From contig OW388297.1 in the NCBI GenBank assembly GCA_936450465.1, positions 26,430,387-26,494,386 on the forward strand: 64,000 bases of DNA. The letters are read 5' to 3'. The notes beneath the pieces were generated by a model. The model was not told where the DNA came from and did not search any database. It saw nothing but the letters and a program-made list of their open reading frames with translations. The position numbers and the translations under genes were made by a program. The stretch is from Gibbula magus. Lineage: Eukaryota; Mollusca; Gastropoda; Trochida; Trochidae. Positions 29,871 through 41,176 of this stretch are shown in pieces. Each line of letters begins with the position of its first letter. Position 1 is the first letter of the stretch.

Positions 29871-31296
29871 CCGGTCTCCTGGTGTGAGTTGAGACCAAAT
29901 CACTCAGCTGACAGATGCACCGCTGTGCGCTGAATGCACAATGAAGGTTGCGACTGGGTCACTACGATCTTCAGACATCATGTCTGCCCACCGCTGCTCT
30001 CTCTCTCGCTAGTTGTGAACAACAAACTTGTATGACATATCAAAGTCAGCATGTTCCATAGTAAAATATTTAGCTTGTCATATGGATGTCATATAAATGA
30101 CATATAAATAAGTGTTGTAGATATTCAAATGTTTTATATACATACATATATATATATCATTCATTCAATTACTTTACCTTTAAACATGAAATTTTGTAAA
30201 TTTAATAAATTAGAAATTACAAACCATTATTTTCGATATCTTCATGTTTCAAATTTAAGTATCTTTCATGTGACATTGATGTGTTTTAATTCCTAACAAA
30301 GTTATACATTTTAGATATTAGGTAGAACAGATACCATGCTTCTTGAAATGAGGATCTCATACTGAAATAAAACGTATCAAAGTCCTTCAAAATTGTTTAT
30401 AACAAATCGTGGATTTCTATACGTGTCAAGATGTTCGAGAATGGATTAGACCCCGAAAATTATTTTTAAGTTGAGGCTATTAGGAACATTTCCGTCAAAA
30501 CATTTGCAAGCAATAACACTCCTTTAAAAAAATAACGGGAAGGGAATTTTCCGCAATCCACCGATATTCGTGCTGGAATTGAAGAGGTTTTTAACAAAGG
30601 TCTCATACCTGCCACTTCAAACTTATTGTCCTTTTTAAAAACATTAAACGTTTTCTTTCCAAGTTCATCCCTTCCCTAAGGAAAGTGAATTTTCGTCTAG
30701 TTATTGACTATGGCCCAATATCACTGAGCATACACGAAGTGCATTGCATCATGGAATTATACTTTGCGTATGACGCCATGGAAATGTACTCACCATTATC
30801 AACTATCAACTATCTTAAAATTTGCTTTTGAAGAGAATTTGTAAAAAAAAACAGTAACATTGTTGATCTGTTAGCTATCACTGGCAGTTGGAACAGAATT
30901 TGTACGTATGTTTAAATTAATTTTTTTTAAACATTAAAATTGTTTATTTGGTATCTATCACTTAACCAATCAGGAGTTTGGTTCAGATCAAGACAGGGCT
31001 TGGAGGTTTCACTGCAATACACAGCCACAGGGAAGTTTTGGCTTTTCCTCATGCCCCTAGATGCCATATGTTGAGAAATGAGTGATTTTTGGCAGATTAA
31101 AGGTTTAATATATCAGATAACGTCATTGTCCAAATACAAGAGCATATATTTTAAACATTCGCCACAGCATAGTGTAACAATTTAGCTTAACGCCATATAA
31201 GGAAGCAACAACTCCGAACTTTTACATGCTGGGGACATGACACATGATTCAAACCCTAACTCTAGGTACTGGACAGACAGACACTTCACCACTGAG
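29871..31296. other. Intergenic, nothing clear
   Basis: AT-rich. A short SINE-tail-like fragment (GGTTTCACTGCAATACACAG) is at about 31004-31040. No gene seen. Confidence 0.45.
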
Positions 31297-31605
31297 CCAC
31301 AGTGTCAGTTCATGTATTGCGTGTTTGGCTGGCTTCGGATCTAGAGTCCAGGGTTCAAATCCCACTAGGAGCTCGGCAACTTCGTCTACTGTAGAGAACT
31401 GTTCTATATGCAGTATTTGGGTGCAATGCTACACTGAATTTCTGCTGTACCACCCATGGATGGTTATTTTTATACAGCCTATGATCTTAGGTTTCACCCC
31501 AATGCATAGCCAAAGGATTTTTCCCTTCAATAATACTAGCATCCGTGATGTAAACGAAATACTCCTGAAAGCAGTGTTAAACCCCAAATCACCTCACCTC
31601 ATCAT
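31297..31605 (+). mobile_element. tRNA-derived SINE, + strand copy
   Basis: The head is degenerate with a B box GGTTCAAATCCC at about 31349. The body is GTAGAGAACTGTTCTATATG, GTGCAATGCTACACTGAATT, CTGTACCACCCATGGATGG, and the tail CACCCCAATGCATAGCC ... AACCCCAAATCACCTCACC. It is the same family as the minus-strand copy at 38340-38655. The 168-aa open frame across it is not a gene. Confidence 0.75.
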
Positions 31606-31615
31606 GCATTGCAAC

Positions 31616-32090
31616 TTAAAGGTGCATCCATTGTGTTTCATAAAATTCTATTTGGCTTTAATATGTTCCGACAAACCATATGTGCTGTTTACAGTGCAAA
31701 TAAATTCACTCAGCTTTTATATTAATCCCATATCGCCAAATATATCATAATTACTAGTTAACAATTAAAATCGAGTAACATCATTATGCATTTGCAGAAA
31801 ACAAACTGCACGTCCCATTTACATGCACAGTAGTTATATGACCTATTAAACATGATCAAACCAAATTTGTTATTTTGTCTGTTTAAAATAAGATTTCAAA
31901 ATTACTTTTGACTCATTGGCACGCGTCAATCTCGATGCATTGTCCGGTTTTCGATCAGAAATCACTACTTTTACCTTCATATCATTAATTACTACTACTA
32001 CAACATTCAGTTCTTCTAGATAAACTAACACCATTTATAACGTTTGGATTCCACTTTGTGACCCAAGCAACACAATGGATGTACCTTTAA
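31616..32090. mobile_element. TTAA-flanked inverted-repeat element, copy A
   Basis: The left end TTAAAGGTGCATCCATTGTG is inverted at the right as CACAATGGATGTACCTTTAA. TTAA lies at each edge, as expected for a TTAA-targeting family (piggyBac or Kolobok type). 475 bp, non-coding. Confidence 0.85.
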
Positions 32091-32094
32091 TGGA

Positions 32095-32592
32095 TTAAAG
32101 GTGCATCCATTGTGTTTCCGAAAATTTTATTTGGTTTTAATACGTTCCAAAACACCATATGTGCTGTTTACAATACAAACAAATTCACTCAGCTTGCATA
32201 TTCATCCCCAATCGCCAAACATATCATAATTACTAGTTTCCAATTAAAATCGAGTAACATCATTATGCATGTGCAGAAACCGAAAGTGCACGTCCTATTT
32301 ACATGCACAGTAGTTATATGGCCTTTTGAACACTATCAACCCAAATTTGTTGTTTTGTCTGGTTTAAATAAGATTCCAAAATTACGTTTGACTCATTGGC
32401 GCGCGCCACACACGGTGCATTGTCCGGTTTTCGATCAGAAATCGATACTTTTACCTTCATATCGTCAATATCCTAAGTAGAATATCATCAAAATGGTAGT
32501 TTTCGGTAACAGTTGGTACTTCTCGATAAAATAAGACCATTTATAACGTTTGGCATATTTGACCCCCAACAACACAATGGATGTACCTTTAA
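32095..32592. mobile_element. TTAA-flanked inverted-repeat element, copy B
   Basis: A second copy of the same element in the same orientation: TTAAAGGTGCATCCATTGTG at 32095 and AACACAATGGATGTACCTTT to 32592. It is separated from copy A by only four bases. Internal sequence is closely similar (GAGTAACATCATTATGCAT, TTGTCCGGTTTTCGATCAGA in both). The 122-aa open frame inside it is not a gene. Confidence 0.85.
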
Positions 32593-32639
32593 GTCTTAAT
32601 CATCGTCCATATCAAGTATACATATTCTTGTTTCATTAT

Positions 32640-32820
32640 ATTCCACTGTTGCAACATTGTTATATTAGGGATCACACTATCTATACAACAGTACAAATTC
32701 TTGTCCTTTTTTCGGGATGAGTGCCTTCCAGGATTCGGACCCAAACCCTCAGAGTCAAGCACCCACCACCAACACTAACTGTACCAACAGCTTACCTATT
32801 CAGCCACCGTGACCTCAACA
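32640..32820 (-). repeat. Second SINE-like family, copy 1
   Basis: ATTAGGGATCACACTATC, GTACAAATTCTTGTCCTTTT and AGGATTCGGACCCAAACCCT match a copy at about 39015-39135 (GGGATCACACTATATGCTG, ACAAATTCTTGTACTTTTC, AGGTTCGAACCCACATCCTT). The GTTCGAACC core looks like an inverted tRNA B box. Confidence 0.5.
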
Positions 32821-32924
32821 TAAGGTTGGGTAGCATAGTGGACTGCTGATCAAAAGATTTGAGTGCATTGTCACTATACATGCATGCAGTGAAATCTGTG
32901 AGCATCCACTGGCACTGACGGTAC

Positions 32925-33007
32925 TGCAGTGCAATATACAAACTAGAAATATGTCCAACTTTCAATCCAACCTAGTAATATTACCCTTATTTTTCACTTA
33001 TGCTAAG
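32925..33007 (-). mobile_element. P2-family element, right-end fragment (minus strand)
   Basis: ACTAGAAATATGTCCAACTT, CAATCCAACCTAGTAATATT and ACCCTTATTTTTCACTTATG are the inverse of the right part of the P2 copy at about 12290-12385. Together with 35416-36113 it forms one P2 copy split by the P1 array. Confidence 0.7.
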
Positions 33008-35415
33008 CCATATCCACATTTGGAGTCACAGGGTCACCAATCCTACAATCAAGACCAAAGAATCTCTACACAACATTTCACCTTTCTAGAGCTTTACATA
33101 TAAACTGGAGAAGAAGATGAAAATAGGTTTTTGGGTCATGACCCGTGACCTAGATTGGGGTCATGGGGTCACAAAATCTACAATTTAGAATCCCCATTGG
33201 CCAAGGAGTCTGCATACAACTTTTCAGCTCTCTAGACCTTTTGGAACTGGAGAAGAATATGAAAATAGGTTTTTAAACATGTGATCCCTGTGACCCCATT
33301 TGGGGTCATGGGGTCACGAAATCTACAATTAAGAATCCCCATTTGCCAAGGAGTCTGCACACAACTTTTCAGCTCTCTAGACCTGTTGGAACTGGAGAAG
33401 ATGATGAAAATAGGTTTTTAAGGATGTGACCCCTGTGACCCCATTTGGGGTCATGGGGTCACGAAATCTACAACTCAGAATTCCAATTGGCCAAGGATTC
33501 TGCACACAACTTTTCAGCTATCTAGACCTTTTGGTACTGGAGAAGAAGATGAAAATAGGTTTTTAAACATGTGAACCCTGTGACCCCATTTGGGGTCACT
33601 GGGGCGTGAAATCTACAATTTAGAATCCCCATTAGCCAAGGAGTCTGCACACAACTTTTCAGCTCTCTAGGCCTGTTGGAACTGGAGAAGAAGATGAAAA
33701 TAGTTTTTTTAAGGATGTGACCCCTGTGACCCCATTTGGGGTCATGGGGTCACAAAATCTACAATTTAGAATCCCAATTTGCCAAGGAGTCTGCACACAA
33801 CTTTTCAGCTCTCTAGACCTTTTGGAACTGGAGAAGAAGATGAAACTAGGTTTTTAAACATGTGACCCCTGTGACCCAATTTGGGGTCATGGGGTCATGG
33901 GGTCACGAAATCTACAATTTAGAATCCCCATTAGCCAAGGAGTCTGCATACAACTTTTCAGCTCTCTAGGCCTGTTGGAACTGGAGAAGAAGATGAAAAT
34001 AGGTTTTTAAACATGTGACCCCTGTGACCCCAATTGGGGTCATGGGGTCACAACATCTACAATTTAGAATCCCCATTGGCCAAGGAGTCTGCACACAACT
34101 TTTCAGCTCTCTAGACCTTTTGGAACTGGAGATGAAGATGAAAATAGGTTTTTAAACATGTGAACCCTGTGACCCCATTTGGGGTCACTGGGGCGTGAAA
34201 TCTACAATTTAGAATCCCCATTAGCCAAGGAGTCTGCACACAACTTTTCAGCTCTCTAGGCCTGTTGGAACTGGAGAAGAAGATGAAAATAGTTTTTTTT
34301 AAGGATTTGACCCCTGTGACCCCATTTGGGGTCATGGGGTCACAAAATCTACAATTTAGAATCCCCATTTGCCAAGGAGTCTGCACACAACTTTTCAGCT
34401 ATCTAGACCTTTTGGAACTGGAGAAGAAGATGAAAATAGGTTTTTAAACATGTGACCCCTGTGACCCCATTTGGGGTCATGGGGTCATGGGGTCACGAAA
34501 TCTACAATTTAGAATCCCCATTAGCCAAGGAGTCTGCATACAACTTTTCAGCTCTCTAGGCCTGTTGGAACTGGAGAAGAAGATGAAAATAGTTCTTTAA
34601 GGATGTGACCCCTGTGACCCCATTTGGGGTCATGGGGTCACAAAATCTACAATTTAGAATCCCCATTTGCCAAGGAGTCTGCACACAACTTTTCAGCTCT
34701 CTAGACCTTTTGGAACTGGAGAAGAAGATGAAAATAGGTTTTTAAACATGTGACCCCTGTGACCCCATTTGGGGTCATGGGGTCACAAAATCTACAATTT
34801 AGAATCCCCATTGGTCAAGGAGTCTGCACACAACTTTTCAGCTCTCTAGACCTTTTGGAACTGGAGAAGAAGATGAAAATAGGTTTTTAAGGATGTGACC
34901 CCTGTGACCCCATTTGGGGTCATGGGGTCACAAAATCTACAATTTAGAATCCCCATTTGCCAAGGAGTCTGCACACAACTTTTCAGCTCTCTAGACCTTT
35001 TGGAACTGGAGAAGAAGATGAAAATAGGTTTTTAAACATGTGACCCCTGTGACCCCATTTGGGGTCATGGGGTCACAAAATCTACAATTTAGAATCCCCA
35101 TTGGTCAAGGAGTCTGCACACAACTTTTCAGCTCTCTAGACCTTTTGGAACTGGAGAAGAAGATGAAAATAGGTTTTTAAGGATGTGACCCCTGTGACCC
35201 CATTTGGGGTCATGGGGTCACAAAATCTACAATTTAGAATCCCCATTGGCCAAGGAGTCTGCACACAACTTTTCAGCTCTGTGGAGTTATTGGTTCTGGA
35301 GAAGAAGTTGAAAAAGCGAAAAGTTTACGGACGGATGGACGGACGGATGGACGGACGCCGGACGCCATGCCATGCCATAAGCCCACCGGGCCTTTCAGGC
35401 CTGATGAGCTAAAAT
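33008..35415 (+). mobile_element. P1-family element expanded to about 15 tandem cores
   Basis: About fifteen 145-bp units (CCATTTGGGGTCATGGGGTC, AATCTACAATTTAGAATCCC, CAAGGAGTCTGCACACAACT, GGAACTGGAGAAGAAGATGA). Three have small indels, including an 8-bp duplication of the GGGGTCAT motif. The array is followed by a GGAC/GGAT microsatellite at about 35328-35356, CCATGCCATGCCATAAGCCC, and the right terminus GGGCCTTTCAGGCCTGATGA...GCTAAAA with a GGCCT/AGGCC hairpin. Units alternate in two types, making a 290-bp higher-order period. Open frames of 60-91 aa here are array artefacts. Confidence 0.85.
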
Positions 35416-36113
35416 CAGAATAGCCAAAGTAGCAAAAGGCACCACTCTATCACTAGGTCTAACCACATACCAAGTTTCGTAAAGAAATACTAGATAGATT
35501 TTGAAATAGAAGCCGGAAAAGGTCCCTACCCCCAATTTGCACTAAGTTCAAATTGTTTCCATGGAAACCAGAAAAAAACAAAAAATTCAGAATAACCAAA
35601 AAAGCAAAAGGCACCACTCCACCACTAGGTCTAACCACACACCAAGTTTCGTAAAGAAATACTTGATAGATTTTGAAATAGAGGCCTGATAACGTCCCTA
35701 CCCCCAATATGCACTAAGTTGAAATTGTTGCCATGGAAACCAGTAAAAATTAAAAAATCAGAATAGCCAAAGTAGCGAAAGGCACCACTCTATCACTAGG
35801 TCTAACCACATACCAAGTTTCATAAAGAAATACTAGATAGATTTTGAAATAGAAGCCGGAAAAGGTCCCTACCCCCAATTTGCACTAAGTTCAAATTGTT
35901 TCCATGGAAACCAGAAAAAATAAAAAATTCAGAATAACCAAAATTGCAAAAGGCACCAGTCCACCACTAGGTCTAACCACATACCAATTCATGAAAAAAT
36001 ATTGAACGGTTTTTGAGATATGGCCCGGAAAAGAAAGCATTTAGGAATGACGGAATGAAGGACGGGGGCGAAAACATTATGTCTCCCGAAAAAAAATTCG
36101 GGGGACATAATTA
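35416..36113 (-). mobile_element. P2-family element, core array and left end (minus strand)
   Basis: Four cores of exactly 171-bp period (GGCACCACTC at 35439, 35610 and 35781; GGCACCAGTC at 35952), each with CTAGGTCTAACCACATACCA. Then GGAATGACGGAATGAAGGAC and the terminal hairpin at 36078-36112 pairing ATTATGTCTCCCGAA with TTCGGGGGACATAAT. This is the inverse of the copy in intron 12. Confidence 0.85.
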
Positions 36114-37804
36114 GCATTGAACCGAGAGCTAACTGAATGTAGACCCGTTCTCCATGGTATCTGAATGTGCTATCACTGAAATAATGTTTGTAGTTACTGT
36201 ACTTTCATCCTTATGGTTTTATATTTTTCAATACAACCAGTTTCATGTGTATTCAGTTTATCTAGACTTGCAGAATAAAAATCTAGACTGTATTAAAGGC
36301 TCTTAATAATACACAGTCATGGAGCAGGACTATTATATCACTGAAATACTCCTTCCCATGTTTAAGAAATCTGTGCTCCATTGCAGGTCCTATCTAATAC
36401 TTCAGCTAAAATCTTAACTTTCCTTGATAAGCCTTATTTACTCTGTAACATGAGCCTTATTTACTCTGTATTTAAACATGACTCTGAAATAATCAGCAAT
36501 GATATTCAACTATACAATTTTATAATGAAAATTTATATATTGAACATGCATAAATCTTTAAGTATTACCCTGTTAGAATTACTTTAAAATTTCTTTGATT
36601 GCACACATGTTATATACTTGTAAAATATATCTACAAAACTACAGCATTTGAATTAAATTCAGATGAATATTTATCAGCCTCAGATATCTTCTTTCCCAAG
36701 TGCATCAGTGTAATTTTGCCAGTTGTATATAATTATTGATAACATGATTGAAGACTGAACTAGCTGAGTAGTGACTCGAGCAATCTTCTATCTCGTGGGT
36801 AGGCTCTCTCTCTCGAAACATCAACAGGTGTATGTCATTTACAACAAATCTCTGCATTAATTTCTCCAGTATCGCAGTATATTTAGAATTTCTCTGACAG
36901 CTTTCAGCATTTCTTGCAGCTTTTTAACCTCAGTAACAAATGTAGTTGGCCTTTAAACAGTAAACAGTGCAAAGCTGGATGAGTCCACTGTAAAGAAGGG
37001 GGTAACAGGAGTCACACCATAACAAACTCTTCAGCCCAAGGCCTTTAGACTGTCTCATAGTCGTTGAATGATTATTTCACTTCCACTTCTCGTTGGATTC
37101 TGACACGATTTTTTATTGAAAATTTAGTTTTTAATATTCAGGGTTCCAAAAGTAAAATTTAATTGTGCTTCCATATAAAAATTTCATAAAACGTTATACT
37201 TTTGTGAAAAATGTATTTCATGGAGACTTAATGGTTGTCTACAACGACAGGAATTGTGTTATCAAAGCTTGATCAGGGCCTGTAGGTTATATTTACTATC
37301 GATAACTGGGCTGGTTTATATCATGGCCCAGATGTAATATGCATGTTTGTGGCTGCAGTTTATTCAAACACCATCCATTACTTACCATTAATCTAAAATG
37401 CTTGTAAATTATCGTTTTATATTCAGGATTAGGGCTGGAGAGTGAAATGAAGAGTCCAGGAACATGCATCCTATCAAAATCTAAAGTATGCATCACAGGT
37501 TTTTGCGACTACATGGCTAAGTTTGTAATGATTTTGTACTGGCACGCTGCAACTCATGCAATGCACATAATGGCAGAACTGGACGGGTTTCTCTTCACAT
37601 CAGTTCGTTAATTCCATTACACAAAAAAAATGCACAGTTGAACTAAAACAAAACCACATGTTGCACGTAGAGTTGTAAACAACAGCACTGCAGTATTCAC
37701 CTTTATGAGGCGGAACATATCTGATAGCAAAATTACCTGCTATTTAAACAACATTGTTGCATTTCTTCGGATCAGGAATTTTAAAAGTTTTTATTACAAA
37801 CTGC
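36114..37804. other. Intergenic, nothing recognised
   Basis: AT-rich. A short segment at about 36295-36335 (AAAGGCTCTTAATAATACAC, AGTCATGGAGCAGGACT) is shared with 48061-48200, so it is repeat-derived. No gene seen. Confidence 0.45.
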
Positions 37805-37925
37805 AAAGAGGAGGTGGGGGAGGGGGGATCCCATCAAATATACATGCAAATGGTTTCAAAGGGGGGGGGGGGGATGGTTTGAATTAATTAAGCCCCCTCC
37901 CCAGGTCTGAAGCCGTCACTGTTTT
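37805..37925. repeat. G-tract dispersed element
   Basis: GGAGGTGGGGGAGGGGGGATC, CCATCAAATATACATGCAAA, then a run of about 13 G at 37861 and CCCCCTCCCCAGG. Same family as the copies near 7780, 23155 and 29700. Confidence 0.5.
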
Positions 37926-38339
37926 GCAATACAATTCACAATTCTAGATCTTTTCACGCCTACAGTCCCTAACACTTAAAGTAGTAAGTCCTTTACCTGT
38001 GGGTTCCAGAATACTGCACATACCCACCTACGGTAGCCAATCCTGATAATTACTTCTGTTAATGAGATGATTCCTGTAAATTGACTTCACAGGGAGGTAT
38101 TATTATGGTATCGAAAAAGATGGGAGGCTGGGAAGGGGGATTATACTAACATATAGTCCCTGAAAGAAAGATTTTTTTACTGATAATTAATTACTTTTCA
38201 ATATTTGATGGGAAACAAAAAAGGGAGACCTGAACAATACTAAATTTTAGGCTAGAGCTGAGGCAACTAGACTGGCCAACATTTCTTAGACTTATTAAGG
38301 CTCCATTTAATTTTTGCCCTAGGGTCTTGATGACAGACG

Positions 38340-38655
38340 AGTGAGTGAGTGAGTTGGGGTTAAACGCCGCTTTCAAGAGTATTTCATTTATATCGCGGCT
38401 GCTAGTATTATGACAGGGAGAAAGCCCGCAACGCCATGTGGCTATGCACTGCGGTGAAACCTGCGAACAACAGCTGGAACTAGGGAACCATGGGTGGTAC
38501 TACGCTGAAATTCAGTGTAGCATTGCACCCAAACCTAAGACTGCGTGTAGAACAGTTCTCTACTGCAGACAAAGTTGCCGTGCCCCTGGCGGCATTCGAA
38601 CCCCGGACCTCTTGATCCGAAGCCGAACGCGCTAAACCACTGCGCTATCCCGCCC
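38340..38655 (-). mobile_element. tRNA-derived SINE, full-length copy (minus strand)
   Basis: Read on the minus strand: a tRNA-like head GGGCGGGATAGCGCAGTGG with A box TAGCGCAGTGGTTTAG and B box GGGTTCGAATGCC, then a body of about 230 bp (GTAGAGAACTGTTCTACACG, GTAGTACCACCCATGGTTCC, AGGTTTCACCGCAGTGCATA) and an ACTC repeat tail. It is the best-preserved copy in the window; others are at 12400, 31297, 49337 and 62332. Pol III transcription is expected from such heads. The 65-aa plus-strand frame is not a gene. Confidence 0.85.
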
Positions 38656-39014
38656 TTGATGAGACAAAGGGGGATGTATGACTATGTTTACGATGTTGAT
38701 CACTTATCCCTAATTAGCGTCTCTTAAACAGGAGCAGCTCCTATAACTTGGTCACAAATCAGCTAATATGTGTATCATCATCAACATCAAATAACAGGAA
38801 GATCTAACACAATCCACCACACCCAATCGCTCCACCCTAAATAGTGCTCTATGTATATATACTTGTTTGATAAGAAATACAAAATAAGATCTATGATATT
38901 AATATATATTATGTAGTTGTTTTCTTTACGTCAAAGGATTATACCTAAATAAACAACATTTTTAACAGATCTGATTTTAAAAAATACATCATTAAGACAG
39001 AGAACATTTGTAGC

Positions 39015-39135
39015 ATTATTATATTCGGGATCACACTATATGCTGTGGGACAAATTCTTGTACTTTTCAGGGCCATGTCCACTGCAAGGTTCGAACCCAC
39101 ATCCTTAGTGTTAGGCACCTATTGACAACAGCTTG
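39015..39135 (-). repeat. Second SINE-like family, copy 2
   Basis: GGGATCACACTATATGCTG, GACAAATTCTTGTACTTTTC and GCAAGGTTCGAACCCACATC match the copy at 32640-32820. Confidence 0.5.
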
Positions 39136-39582
39136 TTGATGTAGATGGATTAAAAAGAATTTCAAGCTAATCAATGTTTTCACAGGTAAACTTTTGGGCA
39201 GTTTTGCAGGTATCCTTCTCACTGAGAAAGTCTATTCCCTTCAGTGATGAGAAACAGACGTGAAGGATCAAAACCTTTTTTCTTTACTGAATTGATTATT
39301 GCCAAACTATTCCTTTGTCGCTAAATAACAGGAATCATATTGTTAACAAAGGGAATAGTCGGAGTTGGCAACAGCTCAGTATCGCTGTATCCCACAAGGG
39401 AGGGACATTTTGCAAGAAAGTTACATGCATAAACTTTTCAAGGGGCGGGGAGTTGAAGCCTGTCATCCTCCTGATCTGCCACTGTCCTTAATATCACAGC
39501 ATTTCTGCATGTCAATAGGGACTTCATTTCCCTGGCATGAAGATCTTATTCCTGTAACTGGTTGGATGGATAATGTTTAAAA

Positions 39583-39728
39583 AATATATACATATTTCAG
39601 CAATATACATTATCTCCCGATAGAGTTAACTCCACTTACACTTCTTCATATATATATATATATATATATACATGTATTTCAGCAATATACATTATCTTCC
39701 GAAAGAGTTAACTCCACTTACACTTCTT

Positions 39729-39761
<33 letters not shown>

Positions 39762-39810
39762 TTCAGCAATATACATAATCTCCAGATAGAGTTAACTCCA
39801 CTTACACTTC

Positions 39811-39851
<41 letters not shown>

Positions 39852-40125
39852 TTCAGCAATATACATTATCTCCTGATAGAGTTAACTCCACATGTATTTC
39901 AGCATTATACATTATCTCCCGATAGAGTTAACTCCACTTACACTTCTTCATATATATATACCGGTATATATATATATATATATAAAATGTATTTCAGCAT
40001 TATACATTATCTCCCGATAGAGTTAACTCCACTTACACTTCTTCATATATATATATATATATATATATGTATTTCAGCATTATACATTATCTCCCAATAG
40101 AGTTAACTCCACTTACACCTCTTCC
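39583..40125. repeat. VNTR with embedded (TA)n tracts
   Basis: Seven copies of a unit containing TTTCAGCAATATACATTATC, then GATAGAGTTAACTCCACTTA and ACTTCTTCA, each separated by a (TA)n tract of varying length. The GAT(A)GAGTTAACTCC spacing is 82, 84, 90, 46, 95 and 80 bp; one unit lacks the TA tract. The 142-aa Ile/Tyr-rich open frame here is the TA repeat. Confidence 0.9.
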
Positions 40126-40599
40126 CACATATAAAAGGCCATAGTTGTGACGATTCTCACAGAATCCACAATTGCAACAAGGATACCATCGTTATATCAT
40201 CCAAATATCTTGTTATGGCTACGGGAAGTTTTAAACTTTAATTGTCGCTAATTGCACATGCAACCAATCAGAATTATCTTTCACCAGCAGAAGAAAACAG
40301 TCAAATTAGAACAAAGATATGTGTGAAGATATGAGTCGTGTGACCTCTATGGGAGTGAATCACCAATTAATGATGGATATTTAATCACAAGCAGTATAAC
40401 AGTGATGTAAGACAACAAGGTAACCCATACAGATCGTGAGATGTTTATCACATAAGTTGATAGCTGTTGAGACAAGGTCAACATTGTACTTATACTACAA
40501 TGTAAAGTAAACAAACATGTGAAGAGGGTGTAGAAAGGAGTTTTTTGTCACTTTGGTTGTTGGACAGCATCATTTGCAATAAAAGATTTAATACTTATA

Positions 40600-40664
40600 A
40601 AATTGTAAAAACTAACCTTATCAAAGCACTTGCCATTCGGACTACTAGTCTAAAACCATTTCAA
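40600..40664 (+). repeat. Dispersed fragment also present in intron 10
   Basis: AAAACTAACCTTATCAAAGC, TTGCCATTCGGACTA and AAAACCATTTCA match 10800-10872 (AAAACTAACTTTATCAAAGC, TAGCCATTCAGACTA, AAAATCATTTCAG). The TTAA element at 40665 begins inside this fragment. Confidence 0.55.
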
Positions 40665-41176
40665 TTAAAGGCTCTGTAACAAGTTTTTTGCATATTATGT
40701 TATCACAAATTTGACATTGATTATTAAAGTTTATAAAATAAATTGCTCCCTTTATGGGTAAAACTAAAATCAATTCATTACATGACCCGACAAGCTGTAT
40801 CCATAGAAAACGGTTATCTGTGTTCGAAGAAAATGGTATGACGTATAAAGCGACAGTGGTATGGAACTCTTCAGTGTGAGAGATGGATTTGTAGGTAGTT
40901 CAGTTCAGTTCAGTGAGATTGTTAACCATTCCATCATTGTACCATATTTAAAATATTCTGAGTGTTTAGGTATCGTTACATCAGTCAAACCACTTGAACT
41001 ACCTTCCAGCGGCCATTAAAAAGGGAAATGGGCTCGCGTGGCTTAAACGAACAATGTTACATTTGTTATAGAACTCTTTATATTGATTAAAGAGTATTAT
41101 GTAGATATTTGAACACTTATTTATATATTCGTGAGCACTTTATTTCAGTGAGAAAAACCTGATACAGCGCCTTTAA
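40665..41176. mobile_element. TTAA-flanked inverted-repeat element
   Basis: The left end TTAAAGGCTCTGTAACAAGT and right end ACCTGATACAGCGCCTTTAA are imperfect inverted repeats with TTAA at both edges. 512 bp, non-coding. A truncated relative starts at 45481. Confidence 0.75.

Noticed and set aside
31244..32480. Open frames of 168 and 122 aa on + strand
   Set aside because: They cross a SINE and two TTAA elements; sequence follows the repeat families, not a protein.
38438..38635. 65-aa + strand frame
   Set aside because: It is the antisense of a tRNA-derived SINE.
39672..40100. 142-aa + strand frame
   Set aside because: Translation of the TA-rich VNTR.
39583..40125. CRISPR-like repeat-spacer array
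   Set aside because: Eukaryotic context and microsatellite spacers; it is a VNTR.
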